64,000 bases of DNA from Hyperoodon ampullatus (Eukaryota > Chordata > Mammalia > Artiodactyla > Ziphiidae). Under the pieces are notes generated by a model. The model did no database searches. It was given only the letters and a program-made list of their open reading frames with translations, and was not told the DNA's origin. Numbering within the stretch: the stretch's first letter is position 1; every line of letters starts with the position of its first letter. The stretch lies in NCBI GenBank assembly GCA_949752795.1, contig CATKHW010000565.1, positions 1-64,000 of the forward strand, in the 5' to 3' direction. Of the stretch, positions 35,648 to 48,610 are shown in pieces. The position numbers and the translations under genes are program-made.

Positions 35648-37267
35648 GATTCCAGCTTACTTGTAAGTTTCTAAGGGTCAGGTCCTCTCCATTGTTGCTG
35701 GCCTAAGGCTTAGTTCACCATATAGCAATGTATATATTGACATATTTTCCCCTCGACTTTCTGTGATTCCCTACATCTCACCTTTCTTTGCAGACAAGCC
35801 ATTTGAAATACCCTTCACTTATTTCACAGCCAATAAGTCTTTGAAATAATGTGTATTTTTGAGAGAAATCTTCTTATATCATTAGGCAGAAAATCTGACC
35901 TGCCATAGTTTTCAAAACAGCATAATTTCACTCTTCTCAATGATTAATCTGTTGTATTACACAACCTTTGAGTATTTAGCTTTATCAATGACATGTACTT
36001 TACAAATGTTTTAGAGATCCTACCAGTATTAGTAAACATCCTTGTTCCTTGTTCCAGTTCCAGTTTTATGTATATTTTCTGCCTTGCACCTGATTATTCC
36101 AACATCTGATGGGTGGCCTTGGGAAACTAATTCTCATATTGATTGTTTTTGCTGATTGTCTCCCCTTGTAGCTGATTTCTTCATTATTGTGTAAATTTAG
36201 ATCATGAGCTCATGTTTAGCTAAACAGCTGACATTGTAAAAGGCTTAAGTGTGAACGCTCGTAAGCTTCAGGAGAAAGTCGGCAAATATTTTTTTGTGTC
36301 CCTCCGATGAGTTGCCCGCAAGGACCCCATTTTTTAGAAGTGTTGGTCCAATACTCCCTCTAGAGGCAGGGGATTCAGACAGGGCTGCTTTGCAACCCCC
36401 GATCTGGGGCAGCGGCTGTGGTCTACCTGTGGTCAGGGCAGGAGCCTCTCCGCGTTGGTCCCAGTGACCCATCTGCCTGCGAACTTCGGTCACCTGGCAG
36501 GAAGGTACGATGCCCAGTCCTATGGTTAGCTGTGCAGCGAGGTGTACTGCGAGGACACGTTCCACACACACTTCAACAAAGAGGGCGGCCTGAGTGGAAA
36601 TGTGAGTGTTTGGGAAGCTGTGCAGACAAAGAAGGCGCCCTTTGGCCTGGGCCAAATGCTTGTGACACTCCCCTGGTCCTGCCGGGCTCTGCGGGCCCTG
36701 CCCTGGGCCCCCTGCTCCCCTGCCCTTTGTTCAGTCACAGCAGAGATGGCCACACCCACTCCCTCAGTGAGGGCAGTGTTCCATCCTCCTTCAGCCCCAC
36801 CCCCTCTCCGCAGGTTACCATGGACTACCGATGCTGCATTCTGAGGCCAGGGCGTTCCAAGAATGCCAAGGGCAGACATGATGACCTTCAATGATTTCCT
36901 CTTGTGTCAGTTTTGGTCAACTTTAGGAGCTAGGAAATGGTCCCCTTTACAGAAATGTTCAAATTTACTGGCATTTCATATATTCTCTGCTATAACATTG
37001 TCCTGATTCTTTCTGTATATTCTTTACATATGTTTATGTTTTCCTTAATCAAAGTGTGTCTTTTAAATCTTTTCAAAGAATATTCTTTGGACTTACTAAA
37101 TCACCTCAATTTTATACGTTTTCTGTTGTATTAAGTTCTGCTCATATCTTTATTTATATTTTTTCTATGTTCTCAGGGTTTGTTGTTTTGATCATCTGAT
37201 GTCAAGTAAAACACTTGGTTATTCATTTTAATAAATCTTTTTACTTAGAAAGATTTGAACTTTTGAA
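35648..37267 (+). repeat. Unit 23, 'Y' subclass, 1620 bp
   Basis: THOP1 remnant 36467-36887. Y markers present. Private GGCAAATATTTTT, GGCTCTGCGGG and GATGTCAAGTAAAAC. Confidence 0.98.
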
Positions 37268-38888
37268 GATTCCAGCTTACTTGTAAGTTTCTAAGGGTCA
37301 GGTCCTCTCCATTGTTGCTGGCCTAAGGCTTAGTTCACCTTATAGCAATGTATATATTGACATATTTTCCCCTCGACTTTCTGTGATTCCCTACATCTCA
37401 CCTTTCTTTGTAGACAAGCCATTTGAAATACCCTTCACTTATTTCACAGCCAATAAGTCTTTGAAATAATGTGTATTTTTGAGAGAAATCTTCTTATATC
37501 ATTAGGCAGAAAATCTGACCTGCCATAGTTTTCAAAACAGCATAATTTCACTCTTCTCAATGATTAATCTGTTGTATTACACAACCTTTGAGTATTTAGC
37601 TTTATCAATGACATGTACTTTACAAATGTTTTAGAGATCCTACCAGTCTTTGAAAACATCCTTGTTCCTTGTTCCAGTTCCAGTTTTATGTATATATTCT
37701 GCCTTGCACCTGATTATTCCAACATCTGATGGGTGGCCTTGGGAAACTAATTCTCATATTGATTGTTTTTGCTGATTGTCTCCCCTTGTAGCTGATTTCT
37801 TCATTATTGTGTAAATTTAGATCATGAGCTCATGTTTAGCTAAACAGCTGACATTGTAAAAGGCTTAAGTGTGAACGCTCATAAGCTTCAGGAGAAAGTC
37901 GGCAAAGATTTTTTTGTGTCCCTCCGATGAGTTGCCCGCAAGGACCCCATTTTTTAGAAGTGTTGGTCCAATACTCCCTCTAGAGGCAGGGGATTCAGAC
38001 AGGGCTGCTTTGCAACCCCCGATCTGGGGCAGCGGCTGTGGTCGACCTGTGGTCAGGGCAGGAGCCTCTCCGCATTGGTCCCAGTGACCCATCTGCCTGC
38101 GAACTTCGGTCACCTGGCAGGAAGGTACGATGCCCAGTCCTATGGTTAGCTGTGCAGCGAGGTGTACTGCGAGGACACGTTCCACACACACTTCAACAAA
38201 GAGGGCGGCCTGAGTGGAAATGTGAGTGTTTGGGAAGCTGTGCAGACAAAGAAGGCGCCCTTTGGCCTGGGCCAAATGCTTGTGACACTCCCCTGGTCCT
38301 GCCGGGCTCTGAGGGCCCTGCCCTGGGCCCCCTGCTCCCCTGCCCTTTGTTCAGTCACAGCAGAGATGGCCACACCCACTCCCTCAGTGAGGGCAGTGTT
38401 CCAACCTCCTTCAGCCCCACCCCCTCTCCGCAGGTTACCATGGACTACCGATGCTGCATTCTGAGGCCAGGGCGTTCCAAGAATGCCAAGGGCAGACATG
38501 ATGACCTTCAATGATTTCCTCTTGTGTCAGTTTTGGTCAACTTTAGGAGCTAGGAAATGGTCCCCTTTACAGAAATGTTCAAATTTACTGGCATTTCATA
38601 TATTCTCTGCTATAACATTGTCCTGATTCTTTCTGTATATTCTTTACATATGTTTATGTTTTCCTTAATCAAAGTGTGTCTTTTAAATCTTTTCAAAGAA
38701 TATTCTTTGGACTTACTAAATCACCTCAATTTTATACGTTTTCTGTTGTATTAAGTTCTGCTCATATCTTTATTTATATTTTTTTCTATGTTCTCAGGGT
38801 TTGTTGTTTTGATCATCTGATGTCAATTAAAACACTTGGTTATTCATTTTAATAAATCTTTTTACTTATAAAGATTTGAACTTTTGAA
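37268..38888 (+). repeat. Unit 24, class B with A-like CCGCATTGG, 1621 bp
   Basis: THOP1 remnant 38087-38507. CACCTTATAG and CCGCATTGG, as in unit 29; CGCTCATAAGC; T7 run. Confidence 0.98.
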
Positions 38889-40509
38889 GATTCCAGCTTA
38901 CTTGTAAGTTTCTAAGGGTCAGGTCCTCTCCATTGTTGCTGGCCTAAGGCTTAGTTCACCATATAGCAATGTATATATTGACATATTTTCCCCTCGACTT
39001 TCTGTGATTCCCTACATCTCACCTTTCTTTGTAGACAAGCCATTTGAAATACCCTTAACTTATTTCACAGCCAATAAGTCTTTGAAATAATGTGTGTTTT
39101 TGAGAGAAATCTTCTTATATCATTAGGCAGAAAATCTGACCTGCCATAGTTTTCAAAACAGCATAATTTCACTCTTCTCAATGATTAATCTGTTGTATTA
39201 CACAACCTTTGAGTATTTAGCTTTATCAATGACATGTACTTTACAAATGTTTTAGAGATCCTACCAGTCTTTGAAAACATCCTTGTTCCTTGTTCCAGTT
39301 CCAGTTTTATGTATATATTCTGCCTTGCACCTGATTATTCCAACATCTGATGGGTGACCTTGGGAAACTAATTCTCATATTGATTGTTTTTGCTGATTGT
39401 CTCCCCTTGTAGCTGATTTCTTCATTATTGTGTAAATTTAGATCATGAGCTCATGTTTAGCTAAACAGCTGACATTGTAAAAGGCTTAAGTGTGAACGCT
39501 CGTAAGCTTCAGGAGAAAGTCGGCAAAGATTTTTTTGTGTCCCTCCGATGAGTTGCCCGCAAGGACCCCATTTTTTAGAAGTGTTGGTCCAATACTCCCT
39601 CTAGAGGCAGGGGATTCAGACAGGGCTGCTTTGCAACCCCCGATCTGGGGCAGCGGCTGTGGTCGACCTGTGGTCAGGGCAGGAGCCTCTCCGCGTTGGT
39701 CCCAGTGACCCATCTGCCTGCGAACTTCGGTCACCTGGCAGGAAGGTACGATGCCCAGTCCTATGGTTAGCTGTGCAGCGAGGTGTACTGCGAGGACACG
39801 TTCCACACACACTTCAACAAAGAGGGCGGCCTGAGTGGAAATGTGAGTGTTTGGGACGCTGTGCAGACAAAGAAGGCGCCCTTTGGCCTGGGCCAAATGC
39901 TTGTGACACTCCCCTGGTCCTGCCGGGCTCTGAGGGCCCTGCCCTGGGCCCCCTGCTCCCCTGCCCTTTGTTCAGTCACAGCAGAGATGGCCACACCCAC
40001 TCCCTCAGTGAGGGCAGTGTTCCAACCTCCTTCAGCCCCACCCCCTCTCCGCAGGTTACCATGGACTACCGATGCTGCATTCTGAGGCCAGGGCGTTCCA
40101 AGAATGCCAAGGGCAGACATGATGACCTTCAATGATTTCCTCTTGTGTCAGTTTTGGTCAACTTTAGGAGCTAGGAAATGGTCCCCTTTACAGAAATGTT
40201 CAAATTTACTGGCATTTCATATATTCTCTGCTATAACATTGTCCTGATTCTTTCTGTATATTCTTTACATATGTTTATGTTTTCCTTAATCAAAGTGTGT
40301 CTTTTAAATCTTTTCAAAGAATATTCTTTGGACTTACTAAATCACCTCAATTTTATACGTTTTCTGTTGTATTAAGTTCTGCTCATATCTTTATTTATAT
40401 TTTTTTCTATGTTCTCAGGGTTTGTTGTTTTGATCATCTGATGTCAATTAAAACACTTGGTTATTCATTTTAATAAATCTTTTTACTTATAAAGATTTGA
40501 ACTTTTGAA
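38889..40509 (+). repeat. Unit 25, class B, 1621 bp
   Basis: THOP1 remnant 39708-40128. GGGACGCTG is shared with units 30 and 33. Private ATGTGTGTTTTTG and GGGTGACCTTGG. Confidence 0.98.
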
Positions 40510-42129
40510 GATTCCAGCTTACTTGTAAGTTTCTAAGGGTCAGGTCCTCTCCATTGTTGCTGGCCTAAGGCTTAGTTCACCATATAGCAATGTATATATT
40601 GACATATTTTCCCCTCGACTTTCTGTGATTCCCTACATCTCACCTTTCTTTGCAGACAAGCCATTTGAAATACCCTTCACTTATTTCACATCCAATAAGT
40701 CTTTGAAATAATGTGTATTTTTGAGAGAAATCTTCTTATATCATTAGGCAGAAAATCTGACCTGCCATAGTTTTCAAAACAGCATAATTTCACTCTTCTC
40801 AATGATTAATCTGTTGTATTACACAACCTTTGAGTATTTAGCTTTATCAATGACATGTACTTTACAAATGTTTTAGAGATCCTACCAGTATTAGTAAACA
40901 TCCTTGTTCCTTGTTCCAGTTCCAGTTTTATGTATATTTTCTGCCTTGCACCTGATTATTCCAACATCTGATGGGTGGCCTTGGGAAACTAATTCTCATA
41001 TTGATTGTTTTTGCTGATTGTCTCCCCTTGTAGCTGATTTCTTCATTATTGTGTAAATTTAGATCATGAGCTCATGTTTAGCTAAACAGCTGACATTGTA
41101 AAAGGCTTAAGTGTGAACGCTCGTAAGCTTCAGGAGAAAGTCGGCAAAGATTTTTTTGTGTCCCTCCGATGAGTTGCCCGCAAGGACCCCATTTTTTAGA
41201 AGTGTTGGTCCAATACTCCCTCTAGAGGCAGGGGATTCAGACAGGGCTGCTTTGCAACCCCCGATCTGGGGCAGCGGCTGTGGTCTACCTGTGGTCAGGG
41301 CAGGAGCCTCTCCGCGTTGGTCCCAGTGACCCATCTGCCTGCGAACTTCGGTCACCTGGCAGGAAGGTACGATGCCCAGTCCTATGGTTAGCTGTGCAGC
41401 GAGGTGTACTGCGAGGACACGTTCCACACACACTTCAACAAAGAGGGCGGCCTGAGTGGAAATGTGAGTGTTTGGGAAGCTGTGCAGACAAAGAAGGCAC
41501 CCTTTGGCCTGGGCCAAATGCTTGTGACACTCCCCTGGTCCTGCCGGGCTCTGAGGGCCCTGCCCTGGGCCCCCTGCTCCCCTGCCCTTTGTTCAGTCAC
41601 AGCAGAGATGGCCACACCCACTCCCTCAGTGAGGGCAGTGTTCCATCCTCCTTCAGCCCCACCCCCTCTCCGCAGGTTACCATGGACTACCGATGCTGCA
41701 TTCTGAGGCCAGGGCGTTCCAAGAATGCCAAGGGCAGACATGATGACCTTCAATGATTTCCTCTTGTGTCAGTTTTGGTCAACTTTAGGAGCTAGGAAAT
41801 GGTCCCCTTTACAGAAATGTTCAAATTTACTGGCATTTCATATATTCTCTGCTATAACATTGTCCTGATTCTTTCTGTATATTCTTTACATATGTTTATG
41901 TTTTCCTTAATCAAAGTGTGTCTTTTAAATCTTTTCAAAGAATATTCTTTGGACTTACTAAATCACCTCAATTTTATACGTTTTCTGTTGTATTAAGTTC
42001 TGCTCATATCTTTATTTATATTTTTTCTATGTTCTCAGGGTTTGTTGTTTTGATCATCTGATGTCAATTAAAACACTTGGTTATTCATTTTAATAAATCT
42101 TTTTACTTAGAAAGATTTGAACTTTTGAA
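40510..42129 (+). repeat. Unit 26, 'Y' subclass, start of second 5-unit block, 1620 bp
   Basis: THOP1 remnant 41329-41749. Y markers present, TAGAAAG end as in unit 21. Private TTCACATCCAAT and GAAGGCACCC. Confidence 0.98.
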
Positions 42130-43749
42130 GATTCCAGCTTACTTGTAAGTTTCTAAGGGTCAGGTCCTCTCCATTGTTGCTGGCCTAAGGCTTAGTTCAC
42201 CTTATAGCAATGTATATATTGACATATTTTCCCCTCGACTTTCTGTGATTCCCTACATCTCACCTTTCTTTGTAGACAAGCCATTTGAAATACCCTTAAC
42301 TTATTTCACAGCCAATAAGTCTTTGAAATAATGTGTATTTTTGAGAGAAATCTTCTTATATCATTAGGCAGAAAATCTGACCTGCCATAGTTTTCAAAAC
42401 AGCATAATTTCACTCTTCTCAATGATTAATCTGTTGTATTACACAACCTTTGAGTATTTAGCTTTATCAATGACATGTACTTTACAAATGTTTTAGAGAT
42501 CCTACCAGTCTTAGTAAACATCCTTGTTCCTTGTTTCAGTTCCAGTTTTATGTATATTTTCTGCCTTGCACCTGATTATTCCAACATCTGATGGATGGCC
42601 TTGGGAAACTAATTCTCATATTGATTGTTTTTGCTGATTGTCTCCACTTGTAGCTGATTTCTTCATTATTGTGTAAATTTAGATCATGAGCTCATGTTTA
42701 GCTAAACGGCTGACATTGTATCAGGCTTAAGTGTGAACGCTCGAAAGCTCCAGGAGAAAGTCGGTAACGATATATTTGTGTCCCTCCGATGAGTTGCCCG
42801 CAAGGACCCCATTTTTTAGAAGTGTTGGTCCAATACTCCCTCTAGAGGCAGGGGATTCAGACAGGGCTGCTTTGCGGCCCCCGATCGGGGGCAGCGGCTG
42901 TGGTCGACCTGTGGTCAGGGCAGGAGCCTCTCCGCGTTGGTCCCAGGGACCCATCTGCCTGCGAACTCCAGTCACCTGGCAGGAAGGTACGATGCCCAGT
43001 CCTATGGTTAGCTGTGCAGCGAGGTGTACTGCGAGGACACGTTCCACACACACTTCAACAAAGAGGGCAGCCTGAGTGGAAAGGTGAGTGTTTGGGAAGC
43101 TGTGCGGACAAAGAAGGTGCCCTTTGGCCTGGGCCAAATGCTTGTGACACACCCCTGGGCCTGCCAGACTCTGAGGGCCCTGCCCTGGGCCCCCTGCTCC
43201 CCTGCCCTTTGTTCAGTCACAGCAGAGATGGCCACACCCACTCCCTCAGTGAGGGCAGTGTTCCAACCTCCTTCAGCCCCGCCCCCTCTCCGCAGGTTAC
43301 CATGGACTACCGATGCTGCATTCTGAGGCCAGGGCGTTCCAAGAATGCCAAGGGCAGACATGATGACCTTCAATGATTTCCTCTTGTGTCAGTTTTGGTC
43401 AACTTTAGGAGCTAGGAAATGGTCCCCTTTACAGAAATGTTCAAATTTACTGGCATTTCATATATTCTCTGCTATAACATTGTCCTGATTCTTTCTGTAT
43501 ATTCTTTACTTATGTTTTTGTTTTCCTTAATCAAAGTGTGTCTTTTAAATCTTTTCAAAGAATATTCTTTGGACTTACTAAATCACCTCAATTTTATACG
43601 TTTTCTGTTGTATTAAGTTCTGCTCATATCTTTATTTATATTTTTTCTATGTTCTCAGGGTTTGTTGTTTTGATCATCTGATGTCAATTAAAACACTTGG
43701 TTATTCATTTTAATAAATCTTTTTCCTTATAAAGATTTGAACTTTTGAA
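42130..43749 (+). repeat. Unit 27, class A with long A tract, 1620 bp
   Basis: THOP1 remnant 42949-43369. Nearly the same as unit 22, including CACCTTATAG and CTTTTTCCTTAT. TTCCAAGAATG in the second exon; private GTCGGTAACG. Confidence 0.98.
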
Positions 43750-45369
43750 GATTCCAGCTTACTTGTAAGTTTCTAAGGGTCAGGTCCTCTCCATTGTTGC
43801 TGGCCTAGGGCTTAGTTCACCATATAGCAATGTATATATTGACATATTTTCCCCTCGACTTTCTGTGATTCCCTACATCTCACCTTTCTTTGCAGACAAG
43901 CCATTTGAAATACCCTTCACTTATTTCACAGCCAATAAGTCTTTGAAATAATGTGTATTTTTGAGAGAAATCTTCTTATATCATTAGGCAGAAAATCTGA
44001 CCTGCCATAGTTTTCAAAACAGCATAATTTCACTCTTCTCAATGATTAATCTGTTGTATTACACAACCTTTGAGTATTTAGCTTTATCAATGACATGTAC
44101 TTTACAAATGTTTTAGAGATCCTACCAGTATTAGTAAACATCCTTGTTCCTTGTTCCAGTTCCAGTTTTATGTATATTTTCTGCCTTGCACCTGATTATT
44201 CCAACATCTGATGGGTGGCCTTGGGAAACTAATTCTCATATTGATTGTTTTTGCTGATTGTCTCCCCTTGTAGCTGATTTCTTCATTATTGTGTAAATTT
44301 AGATCATGAGCTCATGTTTAGCTAAACAGCTGACATTGTAAAAGGCTTAAGTGTGAACGCTCGTAAGCTTCAGGAGAAAGTCGGCAAAGATTTTTTTGTG
44401 TCCCTCCGATGAGTTGCCCGCAAGGACCCCATTTTTTAGAAGTGTTGGTCCAATACTCCCTCTAGAGGCAGGGGATTCAGACAGGGCTGCTTTGCAACCC
44501 CCGATCTGGGGCAGCGGCTGTGGTCTACCTGTGGTCAGGGCAGGAGCCTCTCCGCGTTGGTCCCAGTGACCCATCTGCCTGCGAACTTCGGTCACCTGGC
44601 AGGAAGGTACGATGCCCAGTCCTATGGTTAGCTGTGCAGCGAGGTGTACTGCGAGGACACGTTCCACACACACTTCAACAAAGAGGGCGGCCTGAGTGGA
44701 AATGTGAGTGTTTGGGAAGCTGTGCAGACAAAGAAGGCGCCCTTTGGCCTGGGCCAAATGCTTGTGACACTCCCCTGGTCCTGCCGGGCTCTGAGGGCCC
44801 TGCCCTGGGCCCCCTGCTCCCCTGCCCTTTGTTCAGTCACAGCAGAGATGGCCACACCCACTCCCTCAGTGAGGGCAGTGTTCCATCCTCCTTCAGCCCC
44901 ACCCCCTCTCCGCAGGTTACCATGGACTACCGATGCTGCATTCTGAGGCCAGGGCGTTCCAAGAATGCCAAGGGCAGACATGATGACCTTCAATGATTTC
45001 CTCTTGTGTCAGTTTTGGTCAACTTTAGGAGCTAGGAAATGGTCCCCTTTACAGAAATGTTCAAATTTACTGGCATTTCATATATTCTCTGCTATAACAT
45101 TGTCCTGATTCTTTCTGTATATTCTTTACATATGTTTATGTTTTCCTTAATCAAAGTGTGTCTTTTAAATCTTTTCAAAGAATATTCTTTGGACTTACTA
45201 AATCACCTCAATTTTATACGTTTTCTGTTGTATTAAGTTCTGCTCATATCTTTATTTATATTTTTTCTATGTTCTCAGGGTTTGTTGTTTTGATCATCTG
45301 ATGTCAATTAAAACACTTGGTTATTCATTTTAATAAATCTTTTTACTTATAAAGATTTGAACTTTTGAA
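43750..45369 (+). repeat. Unit 28, 'Y' subclass, 1620 bp
   Basis: THOP1 remnant 44569-44989. Y markers present, counterpart of unit 23. Private GGCCTAGGGCTT. Confidence 0.98.
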
Positions 45370-46989
45370 GATTCCAGCTTACTTGTAAGTTTCTAAGGGT
45401 CAGGTCCTCTCCATTGTTGCTGGCCTAAGGCTTAGTTCACCTTATAGCAATGTATATATTGACATATTTTCCCCTCGACTTTCTGTGATTCCCTACATCT
45501 CACCTTTCTTTGTAGACAAGCCATTTGAAATACCCTTAACTTATTTCACAGCCAATAAGTCTTTGAAATAATGTGTATTTTTGAGAGAAATCTTCTTATA
45601 TCATTAGGCAGAAAATCTGACCTGCCATAGTTTTCAAAACAGCATAATTTCACTCTTCTCAATGATTAATCTGTTGTATTACACAACCTTTGAGTATTTA
45701 GCTTTATCAATGACATGTACTTTACAAATGTTTTAGAGATCCTACCAGTCTTTGAAAACATCCTTGTTCCTTGTTCCAGTTCCAGTTTTATGTATATATT
45801 CTGCCTTGCACCTGATTATTCCAACATCTGATGGGTGGCCTTGGGAAACTAATTCTCATATTGATTGTTTTTGCTGATTGTCTCCCCTTGTAGCTGATTT
45901 CTTCATTATTGTGTAAATTTAGATCATGAGCTCATGTTTAGCTAAACAGCTGACATTGTAAAAGGCTTAAGTGTGAACGCTCGTAAGCTTCAGGAGAAAG
46001 TCGGCAAAGATTTTTTTGTGTCCCTCCGATGAGTTGCCCGCAAGGACCCCATTTTTTAGAAGTGTTGGTCCAATACTCCCTCTAGAGGCAGGGGATTCAG
46101 ACAGGGCTGCTTTGCAACCCCCGATCTGGGGCAGCGGCTGTGGTCGACCTGTGGTCAGGGCAGGAGCCTCTCCGCATTGGTCCCAGTGACCCATCTGCCT
46201 GCGAACTTCGGTCACCTGGCAGGAAGGTACGATGCCCAGTCCTATGGTTAGCTGTGCAGCGAGGTGTACTGCGAGGACACGTTCCACACACACTTCAACA
46301 AAGAGGGCGGCCTGAGTGGAAATGTGAGTGTTTGGGAAGCTGTGCAGACAAAGAAGGCGCCCTTTGGCCTGGGCCAAATGCTTGTGACACTCCCCTGGTC
46401 CTGCCGGGCTCTGAGGGCCCTGCCCTGGGCCCCCTGCTCCCCTGCCCTTTGTTCAGTCACAGCAGAGATGGCCACACCCACTCCCTCAGTGAGGGCAGTG
46501 TTCCAACCTCCTTCAGCCCCACCCCCTCTCCGCAGGTTACCATGGACTACCGATGCTGCATTCTGAGGCCAGGGCGTTCCAAGAATGCCAAGGGCAGACA
46601 TGATGACCTTCAATGATTTCCTCTTGTGTCAGTTTTGGTCAACTTTAGGAGCTAGGAAATGGTCCCCTTTACAGAAATGTTCAAATTTACTGGCATTTCA
46701 TATATTCTCTGCTATAACATTGTCCTGATTCTTTCTGTATATTCTTTACATATGTTTATGATTTCCTTAATCAAAGTGTGTCTTTTAAATCTTTTCAAAG
46801 AATATTCTTTGGACTTACTAAATCACCTCAATTTTATACGTTTTCTGTTGTATTAAGTTCTGCTCATATCTTTATTTATATTTTTTCTATGTTCTCAGGG
46901 TTTGTTGTTTTGATCATCTGATGTCAATTAAAACACTTGGTTATTCATTTTAATAAATCTTTTTACTTATAAAGATTTGAACTTTTGAA
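45370..46989 (+). repeat. Unit 29, class B with CCGCATTGG, 1620 bp
   Basis: THOP1 remnant 46189-46609. CACCTTATAG and CCGCATTGG, as in unit 24. ATGATTTCC in the L1 part is otherwise seen in units 5 and 11. Confidence 0.98.
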
Positions 46990-48610
46990 GATTCCAGCTT
47001 ACTTGTAAGTTTCTAAGGGTCAGGTCCTCTCCATTGTTGCTGGCCTAAGGCTTAGTTCACCATATAGCAATGTATATATTGACATATTTTCCCCTCGACT
47101 TTCTGTGATTCCCTACATCTCACCTTTCTTTGTAGACAAGCCATTTGAAATACCCTTAACTTATTTCACAGCCAATAAGTCTTTGAAATAATGTGTATTT
47201 TTGAGAGAAATCTTCTTATATCATTAGGCAGAAAATCTGACCTGCCATAGTTTTCAAAACAGCATAATTTCACTCTTCTCAATGATTAATCTGTTGTATT
47301 ACACAACCTTTGAGTATTTAGCTTTATCAATGACATGTACTTTACAAATGTTTTAGAGATCCTACCAGTCTTTGAAAACATCCTTGTTCCTTGTTCCAGT
47401 TCCAGTTTTATGTATATATTCTGCCTTGCACCTGATTATTCCAACATCTGATGGGTGGCCTTGGGAAACTAATTCTCATATTGATTGTTTTTGCTGATTG
47501 TCTCCCCTTGTAGCTGATTTCTTCATTATTGTGTAAATTTAGATCATGAGCTCATGTTTAGCTAAACAGCTGACATTGTAAAAGGCTTAAGTGTGAACGC
47601 TCGTAAGCTTCAGGAGAAAGTCGGCAAAGATTTTTTTGTGTCCCTCCGATGAGTTGCCCGCAAGGACCCCATTTTTTAGAAGTGTTGGTCCAATACTCCC
47701 TCTAGAGGCAGGGGATTCAGACAGGGCTGCTTTGCAACCCCCGATCTGGGGCAGCGGCTGTGGTCGACCTGTGGTCAGGGCAGGAGCCTCTCCGCGTTGG
47801 TCCCAGTGACCCATCTGCCTGCGAACTTCGGTCACCTGGCAGGAAGGTACGATGCCCAGTCCTATGGTTAGCTGTGCAGCGAGGTGTACTGCGAGGACAC
47901 GTTCCACACACACTTCAACAAAGAGGGCGGCCTGAGTGGAAATGTGAGTGTTTGGGACGCTGTGCAGACAAAGAAGGCGCCGTTTGGCCTGGGCCAAATG
48001 CTTGTGACACTCCCCTGGTCCTGCCGGGCTCTGAGGGCCCTGCCCTGGGCCCCCTGCTCCCCTGCCCTTTGTTCAGTCACAGCAGAGATGGCCACACCCA
48101 CTCCCTCAGTGAGGGCAGTGTTCCAACCTCCTTCAGCCCCACCCCCTCTCCGCAGGTTACCATGGACTACCGATGCTGCATTCTGAGGCCAGGGCGTTCC
48201 AAGAATGCCAAGGGCAGACATGATGACCTTCAATGATTTCCTCTTGTGTCAGTTTTGGTCAACTTTAGGAGCTAGGAAATGGTCCCCTTTACAGAAATGT
48301 TCAAATTTACTGGCATTTCATATATTCTCTGCTATAACATTGTCCTGATTCTTTCTGTATATTCTTTACATATGTTTATGTTTTCCTTAATCAAAGTGTG
48401 TCTTTTAAATCTTTTCAAAGAATATTCTTTGGACTTACTAAATCACCTCAATTTTATACGTTTTCTGTTGTATTAAGTTCTGCTCATATCTTTATTTATA
48501 TTTTTTTCTATGTTCTCAGGGTTTGTTGTTTTGATCATCTGATGTCAATTAAAACACTTGGTTATTCATTTTAATAAATCTTTTTACTTATAAAGATTTG
48601 AACTTTTGAA
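46990..48610 (+). repeat. Unit 30, class B, 1621 bp
   Basis: THOP1 remnant 47809-48229. GGGACGCTG plus GCGCCGTTTGG; the second change is shared only with unit 33. From here to the window end every complete unit has the T7 run. Confidence 0.98.
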
